DNA of 64,000 bases from Pseudomonadota bacterium (GTDB lineage Bacteria > Pseudomonadota > Gammaproteobacteria > Burkholderiales > Burkholderiaceae_C). How positions within the stretch are numbered: the stretch's first letter is position 1; the number at the start of each line of letters is the position of its first letter. Shown one piece after another: positions 58,110 through 64,000 of the stretch. The notes beneath the pieces were generated by a model, which was given only the letters and a program-made list of their open reading frames with translations, was not told the origin of the DNA and searched no databases. Location of the stretch: the NCBI GenBank assembly GCA_021799355.1, contig JAJZAQ010000008.1, forward strand, positions 16,721 through 80,720, written 5' to 3'. Both the position numbers and the translations under genes were made by a program.

Positions 58110-60317
58110 TCAGGGAAGGTCGTGGATGGTCATCTCGGCCTGCGTGTGCAGGTCGATCACACGGCAGTCGGCGCACATTTTCAGCCGCTGCACCGCCGCA
58201 CCGGCGAACGCCGGATGTCCGGACAGGCGGGCGACCATCTGCTCGATGGCCTGCACCGTGCCGAACGTTTTGCCGCAGCGCACACAGCGCCAGGGTTGCG
58301 CGGCGTTGAGCACCTGGGGGGTGTTGCGTTGCGACCCCCACTGCAGCCGCGGCTGCAGGGTGATGGCCTGCTCGGGGCAGGTCTTGGCGCACAGGTCGCA
58401 CTGCACGCAGTTCTGCTCGATGAAGCGTAGTTGCGGCATCTCCGGGTTGTCGGCCAGCGCGCCGCTGGGGCAGGCGCCGACGCAACTCAGGCACAGGGTG
58501 CAGCGCTGGGTATCGACGACGATGCGCCCCAGCGGTGAACCGGCGCCGTGCGGCAGGTCGATGGCGCGCTCGCCGCGTGCCACGTCCTGCGCCGGGGCGT
58601 GGCGCAGCAGGTGATCGAGCGCCAGGTCGAGGGTCGCGCGTTTTTGCGCGAGCGCACCAAATCCTGCCGGCTCGGCACACACCGCGCCGTCTGCCGCAGC
58701 GAGGTTGAGCTGTGCGTCGAGTTCGCGCACGTCGGCGGTTTGCACCAGCCGCAGCCGCACGCCGGTGTAGCCCATGCCGTGCAGCAGCGCCTCGGCCAGC
58801 CGCATCTGCGCCTGCAGCGCCAGCAGGTAAGCCGGCGCTTCGGAGCCGTCGGACAGCACGACGATGTCCGCCGCCCCCCAGGCCACCGCGGCCAGCCATA
58901 GCTCGATACCCACCGAGGCGATGTGCCACAGCGGCACCGGGATGAGCCGTGCGGGCAGCCCGCGCATGGTGGGGTCGGCAGCGGCGAAGCGGCCGAGCTG
59001 GCCGATGAGGTCGCTGCCGCGCTCCTGGCTGTGCAGCAACAGCGCCGGCCGGCGCAACCCGGCGCGCTGCGCGGTGAGCAGCAGCGTGCGCAGCCGCGCC
59101 CCCATGTCGGTGGCGCGCGGGTAGGCGTAGGTCAGCGCGCCCGACGGGCAGACCGTGGTGCAGGCGCCGCAGCCGACGCACAGGTGCGGATCGACCTCGA
59201 TCTGCGCGGCGTGCGGCTTGCCGCGCAGCGCGAGGGGCAGGAGATCGTCCGCTTCGGCGATCGGCGGTGTCTGGTCGGCGCGTAGCCGCGCGCGGCTGTG
59301 GATCGCCTGCGCCGAGCAGATGTCGATGCAGGCGTGGCAGCCGAGCAGGGTGTTGCGGCTGTGCGCGCACAGCTTGGCGTCGTACTGGAAAAATCGCGGT
59401 TTTTCGAAATCGCCCTTGCGGTCGCGCAGTTCGGCCACCGCGCGCACCAGCGCCAGCGGGTCAGTGCCGGGGGCGGCGTAGCCCTGCGGCGGCTGGTGCA
59501 GGGTGAGGGCGGGTTGCGGCTGCAGGTCGAGCACCAGATCGGCGTGCAGGGTGTGCACCTGCGGCGGACGGCCGAAGTCGATCGCGCCGACGGCGCCGCA
59601 GGCCTGCACGCAGTCGCGGTGCGCGGTGCAGCGGTCGAGGTCGATCTGGTAGTCCAGACCGATCGCGTCTTCCGGGCAGGCGGCCAGACAGGCGTTGCAG
59701 CGGGTGCACACGTCGAGATCGATGGGGTTGCGCGATTCGACCTCCACCTCGAACGCGCCCAGCCAGCCACGCACCTGCCGCACCCGCCCGGCGTACACCG
59801 GCTGCTCGTGCTGCAGCGGCAGCGCGTCGGCGCCGCGGCCCGCGGGCCTGCCGGTGAGAACCAGGGTGAGTTCCAGGCTGTCGGCGAGCAGCCCACGCAC
59901 CAGATCGAGCGAAGCGGCGTCGCCCAGCACGATGCAGCGGCCGGCGCTGTGGTACTGCGCCGTGGGCACCGGCTCAGGCTCGGGCAGCGCGGCGGCAGCG
60001 AGCAGCGCCGCCATTTTCGGCCCCGCCGCCCTGCCCTCGCGGCTCCAACCGGCGGTTTCGCGAATGTTGACAAAGCGGATCGGCCGCACGTCGGCTGGCG
60101 GCACACCCTCGGTCTGCGCCGCCACCGCGGCCAGCAGCGTGGCCTCCTGCGTGCACGCCACCAGCAGCGGCGCATCGCTTTGCGCGGCGCGCTGGAAAGC
60201 GCCGATGTCACGGCGGCAGAGCTGGGTGTGACGCTGCACCGCCTGTCCCGTCGCGGAGGCGAGCAGATCAGGGTCGAGTGTCTGGGTACGGTTGCAATCG
60301 CAGACCAGTGTTTTCAT
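58110..60317 (-). CDS. Multi-cluster 4Fe-4S ferredoxin of the formate dehydrogenase operon
   Basis: 735 residues. At least four ferredoxin-type Cys sets are seen: CTRCNACLAACPEDAI (about 205), CHACIDICSA (about 325), CVGCGACTTVCPSGAL (about 380), and a pair CTLCLSCVGACPSGAL / CVQCDLCAKTCPEQAI (about 620-665). A C-terminal zinc-like CVRCGKTF...CADC segment follows. The middle (about 440-560) is a Rossmann-like domain. It is typically encoded between DUF3306 and TorD genes in betaproteobacterial formate dehydrogenase loci. Probably transfers electrons in, or assembles, the enzyme; exact role unknown. Confidence 0.85.
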   Translation of the reverse strand: MKTLVCDCNRTQTLDPDLLASATGQAVQRHTQLCRRDIGAFQRAAQSDAPLLVACTQEATLLAAVAAQTEGVPPADVRPIRFVNIRETAGWSREGRAAGPKMAALLAAAALPEPEPVPTAQYHSAGRCIVLGDAASLDLVRGLLADSLELTLVLTGRPAGRGADALPLQHEQPVYAGRVRQVRGWLGAFEVEVESRNPIDLDVCTRCNACLAACPEDAIGLDYQIDLDRCTAHRDCVQACGAVGAIDFGRPPQVHTLHADLVLDLQPQPALTLHQPPQGYAAPGTDPLALVRAVAELRDRKGDFEKPRFFQYDAKLCAHSRNTLLGCHACIDICSAQAIHSRARLRADQTPPIAEADDLLPLALRGKPHAAQIEVDPHLCVGCGACTTVCPSGALTYAYPRATDMGARLRTLLLTAQRAGLRRPALLLHSQERGSDLIGQLGRFAAADPTMRGLPARLIPVPLWHIASVGIELWLAAVAWGAADIVVLSDGSEAPAYLLALQAQMRLAEALLHGMGYTGVRLRLVQTADVRELDAQLNLAAADGAVCAEPAGFGALAQKRATLDLALDHLLRHAPAQDVARGERAIDLPHGAGSPLGRIVVDTQRCTLCLSCVGACPSGALADNPEMPQLRFIEQNCVQCDLCAKTCPEQAITLQPRLQWGSQRNTPQVLNAAQPWRCVRCGKTFGTVQAIEQMVARLSGHPAFAGAAVQRLKMCADCRVIDLHTQAEMTIHDLP

Positions 60318-60898
60318 GAGTCGGCGGCAGGTGAAGTCGATTGCGGGTCTGGGTCAGCCACCGGGTCGGCCGCGTGGGCGGCGTCGCCCGGTGCCGGATC
60401 GAGAGCGGCCAGTTCGGGCGGCGCGTCGGGCTGCGGCGCGGCGGCCCACTGCGGGTTGGCGGGGATGGAGGCGGGCGCGGCATCGTCCAGCCGCTGCCCC
60501 ACATCGTGCAATTGCTTCAGCCGCGCCAGCAGCCCCGGCGGCACGGCGCTAGGCGTGTTGTAGTCGTCGATATACACGTCCAGCCCGTCCATCACGTTGA
60601 ACTGCGGATCGGCAAACAGTTTGCGCAGCGCGGCGCGGCGCACCGTCTCGTCCACTCCGCGGGCAACGAAGCGCGTGAGGTCGGCGGTGTAGTCGAGCGC
60701 GGCGAGCTCGTCCAGGGTCGGTGGCGGCGCAGCCTCTGCCGCGGCCACGGGCACTGGCGGCTCGGCTGGCAGCGCTGGCTGCGCTGGCTGCGGCTCGGCG
60801 ACTGGCGGCGGTGCCGGCTGCGCGGTGCGCGACTGCAGTTTGCGCTGCGACCAGCGGGCGAAAAAGCCGCTGCCTTCAGGCGGGGATGGGGACGTCAT
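60314..60898 (-). CDS. DUF3306 family protein
   Basis: 194 residues from ATG 60898. The conserved FFARWSQRKLQSR start, then an Ala/Pro-rich spacer, then the DUF3306 core LDYTADLTRFVARGVDETVR, RRAALRKLFADPQFNVMDGL, DVYIDDYNTPSAVPP. Overlaps both neighbours by 4 bases. Known only from formate dehydrogenase clusters; accessory function unknown. Confidence 0.85.
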   Translation of the reverse strand: MTSPSPPEGSGFFARWSQRKLQSRTAQPAPPPVAEPQPAQPALPAEPPVPVAAAEAAPPPTLDELAALDYTADLTRFVARGVDETVRRAALRKLFADPQFNVMDGLDVYIDDYNTPSAVPPGLLARLKQLHDVGQRLDDAAPASIPANPQWAAAPQPDAPPELAALDPAPGDAAHAADPVADPDPQSTSPAADS

Positions 60899-61467
60899 GG
60901 GCAACACGCCGGGGGATCGTCGCCCCGCATCGGCGCGGCGGCGCCATCGCGCTCGGCGGGGGACAGAAAACTCTGTGGCCGGCGGCGTTTGCGCGGCTCG
61001 GGGCGGTAGTGCGCGGCGGCAAACTCGGCCAGCCAGTTGGCCACGGCGGCGGGCAACGGGGCGATCTCCACCGTCTCCCCAGCATCCATCCAGCGCGCGG
61101 CTTCGCTGTACGACAGCGTGACCGCCTGCACCGCGGGCAGGCCGCGCGCATCGACGCGCGGGTCGTCGCATTCGCCGTCGGCTGCCTGGGTCCACCAGAC
61201 GAACCAGCTCGGCTGCGGCGACGTGAGGTTGAGGTGATAGCCCTCGGCTTCGTCGCGGAACAGCTGCACGGCGCAGCCGGGGTACAACCATTGCGAGCTC
61301 TCACTCTGCCAGCTCAGGCAGCGCGGCGCGCCGGCAGCAGCGGCGGGCGCGGCCTCGGCCGGCAGCACATCGCGCAGGCTCCAGCGCCAGCGCTGCCAGC
61401 GGTTGGCGAGCCGGTCGCGCTGCATCAGCACGGCCAGCGGCAGTTCGGCAGCGGCGGGGGTGTTCAT
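60895..61467 (-). CDS. DUF3305 family protein
   Basis: 190 residues from ATG 61467. LPLAVLMQRDRLANRWQRWR, then YPGCAVQLFRDEAEGYHLNL, PQPSWFVWWT and AVTLSYSEAARWMDAGETVE are the DUF3305 pattern. Coupled to fdhD and DUF3306 genes by 4-base overlaps. Accessory to formate dehydrogenase; mechanism unknown. Confidence 0.85.
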   Translation of the reverse strand: MNTPAAAELPLAVLMQRDRLANRWQRWRWSLRDVLPAEAAPAAAAGAPRCLSWQSESSQWLYPGCAVQLFRDEAEGYHLNLTSPQPSWFVWWTQAADGECDDPRVDARGLPAVQAVTLSYSEAARWMDAGETVEIAPLPAAVANWLAEFAAAHYRPEPRKRRRPQSFLSPAERDGAAAPMRGDDPPACCP

Positions 61468-62342
61468 GCCGCCACGGGCTGCAGCGGCTCGGCGACGAAA
61501 CGCTGCGGCGCGGTGTACTGCAGGAAGTGCCGGTTGGTACAGCGCGCAAACAGCGCCATGCCCAGTCGCTCGGCGATGTCGAACCCCATTTGCGTCACCC
61601 CCGAGCGCGACACGAGGATGGCCACGCCCATCAACGCGCATTTGATGACCATTTCCGACGTCAGCCGCCCGGTGGTGTAGAACACTTTGCCGGCTCCGTC
61701 CACGCCGTGCAGCCACATCCAGCCGGAAATGGCATCGACCGCGTTGTGCCGCCCGACGTCCTCGGTGAACATCAGCAACCGGTCGCGCTCGAACAGCGCG
61801 CAGCCGTGCACCGACCCGGCGGATTTGTACAGCGAGTCGTGCAGCCGCATGGTGTCGAGCAGGGCGTAGAGCTCGCTCTGGCGAATTCGCGTATCGGGGT
61901 CGAGCGCCGCGCTGCCTACTTCGTCCATCAGGCTGGCGTACACCGTCCCCTGGCCGCAGCCAGTGGTGAGCACGCGCCGCGCACCGGCGCGTTCGGCCAG
62001 TCCGGCCACGCCGTGGCGGCTGGTGATCGAACACGCCTCGACGTCCCAGTCGACCTGCACCGCGGCGATGTCGTCGATCGCGCGCACCAGCCGCTGGTTA
62101 CGCAAATACCCCAGCGCGAGCAGTTCGGGGGCGGCGCCGACGGTCATCAGCGTCACCAGCTCCTGTTTGTCCAGATACAGCGTCAACGGCCGCTCGACGG
62201 GAATCGCCACGTCCTGCGTCTGGCCGAATTCGTTGCGTACCTGCACCGTGCGGGTCAGCGCCTGGCGTGCCTGGCTGAGCTGCGGCAACAGCCTCCTGCC
62301 CGGTGCGGACTGTGATGCCGGTTGCTGCTCGATCGGCATCAT
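61464..62342 (-). CDS. fdhD: Formate dehydrogenase accessory sulfurtransferase FdhD
   Basis: 292 residues from ATG 62342 (a second ATG follows at once). The family pattern is clear: LGYLRNQRLVRAIDDIAAVQ, RRVLTTGCGQGTVYASL, YKSAGSVHGCALFERDRLLM, TEDVGRHNAVDAISGWMW and VSRSGVTQMGFDIAERLGMA. FdhD moves sulfur from IscS to the molybdenum (or tungsten) cofactor. In the usual CxxC only Cys129 is kept; the second position is not Cys (TTGCGQGT). Overlaps the upstream stop by 4 bases. Confidence 0.92.
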   Translation of the reverse strand: MMPIEQQPASQSAPGRRLLPQLSQARQALTRTVQVRNEFGQTQDVAIPVERPLTLYLDKQELVTLMTVGAAPELLALGYLRNQRLVRAIDDIAAVQVDWDVEACSITSRHGVAGLAERAGARRVLTTGCGQGTVYASLMDEVGSAALDPDTRIRQSELYALLDTMRLHDSLYKSAGSVHGCALFERDRLLMFTEDVGRHNAVDAISGWMWLHGVDGAGKVFYTTGRLTSEMVIKCALMGVAILVSRSGVTQMGFDIAERLGMALFARCTNRHFLQYTAPQRFVAEPLQPVAA

Positions 62343-62683
62343 TTCTGCGCCGCGGCCGGCGGGGTAGGAGTGGCAGGAATAGGGGTGGCAGGAGTTGGGC
62401 TGGCGGCGACGAACGGCCCCGGATCGACGCACGGCGGCGTCGGCACCGGCGGCTCGGTCGGCTTGCCCGCCGCCTTGGCGCTGGCGTAGTAGAACGCCGC
62501 CACCTTGTTTTGCGCTTCGCAGAGCTGGTAGGCCGCGACTTTGTCCGCCCATTTGGCCTTGGCCGCGGCCTCCTCCGCCTTGGCCTGCGCCTCGGGCGAT
62601 GGCGGCGGCAGCTTGGCCCACGCCACCGCGCTGCACGCTGCGAGCAGCGCGGCACCGATCCACTGATGCATGACTGGCCTCAT
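62339..62683 (-). CDS. Small periplasmic protein of the formate dehydrogenase operon
   Basis: 114 residues from ATG 62683 (GAGGAG upstream). Signal peptide MHQWIGAALLAACSAVAWA, an Ala/Glu/Lys helical part (PEAQAKAEEAAAKAKWADKV), two Cys, and a Pro/Thr-rich tail. It lies between the gamma subunit and fdhD. No known domain. Confidence 0.7.
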   Translation of the reverse strand: MRPVMHQWIGAALLAACSAVAWAKLPPPSPEAQAKAEEAAAKAKWADKVAAYQLCEAQNKVAAFYYASAKAAGKPTEPPVPTPPCVDPGPFVAASPTPATPIPATPTPPAAAQK

Positions 62684-62693
62684 GGTCGTCTCC

Positions 62694-63866
62694 TCACGCC
62701 TTGGGTTTGGCAACGGGCAGCGGCGGCTGCGCCCCGGCCCCGCTGCGTTGCGCGGGAATTTTGCCGCTGTCGATGTCTTGCAGCCACAGCGCATGGTGCT
62801 GCTTGGCCCAGCTTTCGTCCACATAACCGCTGCGCATGCCGTCGAGAGCGCCTTCGGTGCCGATGGTACCGATATAGATGTGGCCGAAGGCCATGGCCAT
62901 GAGCAGGATGGTCGATGTGGCGTGGACGATTTCCGCCACCTGCATCGCCCCGCGGGTGTACGGGAAATTGGGCACCAGGCGGTCGAGCACCAGGCCCGAG
63001 GCGGCGGCAAGCAGCCCGAAAAACAGCACCCCCACCCAGAACCAGATCTTTTCCCCGGCGTTGAACCGGGCCGAAGGCGGCTCGCCGCCGCCGAACAGCC
63101 CGCCGCCTTTGGCCAGCCAGGCCCAGTCCACCTTGCTCGGCAGGTTGTCGCGGATGAAGGTCAGCAGCACGACGACCAGCGATAGCGCGAACAGCGGACC
63201 AACGAAGTTATGGAGGGTCTTGAGCGCGAAGGTCAGCCAGCCAAACAGCGCGGCGCCGAGGATGGGCAGCAGAAAGAACTTGCCGAACATGATGACGATG
63301 CCCGACACCGCCAGAGCGACGAAGGCAAACGCCAGCAGCCAGTGGAAAAAGCGCTCGAACGGGGTGAAGCGCTCGATCTTGCGCCCGGTGCGCGGGTGCG
63401 CTAGCCGGATCTGGCCACGGACGAAGTAGAACACCCCGATGCCGACGACCGCCAGGATGAGGATCCAGCCGCCCACCGGGATGAGCAGCAGGTTGCGCGT
63501 CTGCCGCCACGCCTCGCCCGCCGAGGTGAACGCCGAGCCGGGGTAGGCGGTCTGCGGCTGGATCAGCACACCCGCTTCCGGATACGGCAGACTGGTGAAC
63601 CCGGCCTGCTGCTTGATTGAACGCCACATCGGCGCGTTGTTCCCCGGCTGCACCTTTTCACGCTCGCCGTTGTTCTGCTGCAGATAACCCGGCAGGGTGT
63701 CAGCGCCGGGCGGCGCTGCCGGCTGTTGCGCCAGTTGCGCCGGAACGCCAGGCTGATCCGCCGCAGGCACGTTGGCCGGCGCGGCCAGCGCACCGCCGCA
63801 CAGCGCCAGCCCCAACCCGGCGGCGAACATCACGGCACGAAGCCCTTGCATCAGCGATCGGGACAT
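62694..63866 (-). CDS. Formate dehydrogenase gamma subunit (cytochrome b)
   Basis: 390 residues with AGGAGG just upstream of ATG 63866. Signal or first helix (VMFAAGLGLALCGGALAA), a periplasmic part, then helices with heme-binding His: FERFFHWLLAFAFVALAVSG, LKTLHNFVGPLFALSLVVVL, AEIVHATSTILLMAMAFGHI. C-terminal segment GTEGALDGMRSGYVDESWAK with HHALW is typical of FdnI/FdoI-like subunits. It passes electrons from formate to quinone. Catalytic (alpha) and iron-sulfur (beta) genes should lie upstream but an IS element intervenes. Confidence 0.9.
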   Translation of the reverse strand: MSRSLMQGLRAVMFAAGLGLALCGGALAAPANVPAADQPGVPAQLAQQPAAPPGADTLPGYLQQNNGEREKVQPGNNAPMWRSIKQQAGFTSLPYPEAGVLIQPQTAYPGSAFTSAGEAWRQTRNLLLIPVGGWILILAVVGIGVFYFVRGQIRLAHPRTGRKIERFTPFERFFHWLLAFAFVALAVSGIVIMFGKFFLLPILGAALFGWLTFALKTLHNFVGPLFALSLVVVLLTFIRDNLPSKVDWAWLAKGGGLFGGGEPPSARFNAGEKIWFWVGVLFFGLLAAASGLVLDRLVPNFPYTRGAMQVAEIVHATSTILLMAMAFGHIYIGTIGTEGALDGMRSGYVDESWAKQHHALWLQDIDSGKIPAQRSGAGAQPPLPVAKPKA

Positions 63867-63878
63867 GGCTGCCTCCTA

Positions 63879-64000
63879 GTGTGTTGTCCCGCAAATAACT
63901 GGCATTAGTCTTGCATGCCAGTGCGGTATCTTGGGAACGGAGATACCGCGATGAGAACGGGCAGACCGAAGGCCGAACTGCTGCTGTCGGACGAGGAGCG
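63879..64000 (+). mobile_element. IS630-family insertion sequence, left part
   Basis: Starts after a TA dinucleotide (63877-63878), the usual IS630 target, with end sequence GTGTGTTGTCCCGC. It contains the beginning of a transposase gene and runs out of the window. It is inserted 12 bases upstream of the gamma subunit start, just outside its ribosome site. Confidence 0.75.
63951..64000 (+). CDS. IS630-type transposase, N-terminal fragment at window edge
   Basis: ATG 63951 gives MRTGRPKAELLLSDEER and continues beyond the window. The GRPK...LSDEER start is typical of the HTH of IS630-type transposases. Only 17 residues are visible, so the DDE part cannot be checked. Confidence 0.7.
   Translation, partial: MRTGRPKAELLLSDEE

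Overview
The window is a GC-rich chromosomal segment of a betaproteobacterium. It is most like the order Burkholderiales, and a Thiomonas-type sulfur/formate-metabolising relative is plausible but not proven. The evidence is the rsmB / DUF4390 / ntrY / short response regulator order, a DUF3305-DUF3306-ferredoxin-TorD formate dehydrogenase accessory operon, DUF1631 and DUF3108 genes, and two multi-spanning membrane proteins, one of them TDT-like.

Layout. (1) Bases 1-4978 are host: the 3' part of rsmB, a DUF4390 gene, the NtrY-type sensor kinase, its regulator, then tRNA-Phe(GAA) with its terminator. (2) Bases 4979-40572 (35,594 bp) are a complete Mu-like transposable prophage, nearly all on the minus strand. 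Its ends are TG...CA, share an 18/25 terminal inverted repeat, and are flanked by a perfect 5-bp target duplication (GTGTC). Read in phage order (right to left) it carries repressor | Ner | DDE transposase A | ATPase B | about ten small early genes including HU-like, GemA and winged-helix proteins | a Mor-type activator | a small membrane protein | a C4-type antisense RNA controlling a Rha-family gene | a moron cassette bounded by 108-bp direct repeats | lysis genes (endolysin, holin-like proteins, Rz with embedded Rz1) | Mu-type head genes (gp25-gp28, portal, F, G, I/Z, T, gp36, gp37) | a siphovirus-like tail (tail tube, tape measure, hub/tip proteins). Head and packaging are Mu-like; the tail has no sheath or contractile baseplate genes, as in the B3/D3112 kind of transposable siphophage.

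(3) Bases 40573-51795 are host: an amidase, a polytopic membrane protein, chorismate lyase (ubiC), a dienelactone hydrolase, the divergent metR/metE pair with a perfect MetR box, a fructosamine-kinase-like gene overlapping the end of metE, and a DUF1631 gene. (4) Bases 51796-57456 hold a molybdate/tungstate-type ABC transporter, a ModE-like repressor, a DUF3108 protein and a TDT-family channel. (5) Bases 57463-63866 are a tightly overlapping minus-strand formate dehydrogenase accessory operon (cytochrome b gamma subunit, small periplasmic protein, FdhD, DUF3305, DUF3306, multi-cluster ferredoxin, TorD-like chaperone). It is cut at its 5' side by an IS630-type element that starts at 63879 and runs off the window. 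The Mo/W transporter next to a molybdo/tungsto-enzyme operon makes functional sense: metal uptake, cofactor sulfuration (FdhD), enzyme maturation (TorD-like) and membrane electron transfer.

The points most worth following are the exactly defined phage ends, the C4 antisense RNA, an eleven-copy 14-residue aromatic repeat in the tail-tip protein, the repeat-flanked zinc-ribbon membrane moron, a frameshift in a tail gene, and the IS insertion at the formate dehydrogenase operon. All calls come from reading the sequence; no database search was run.
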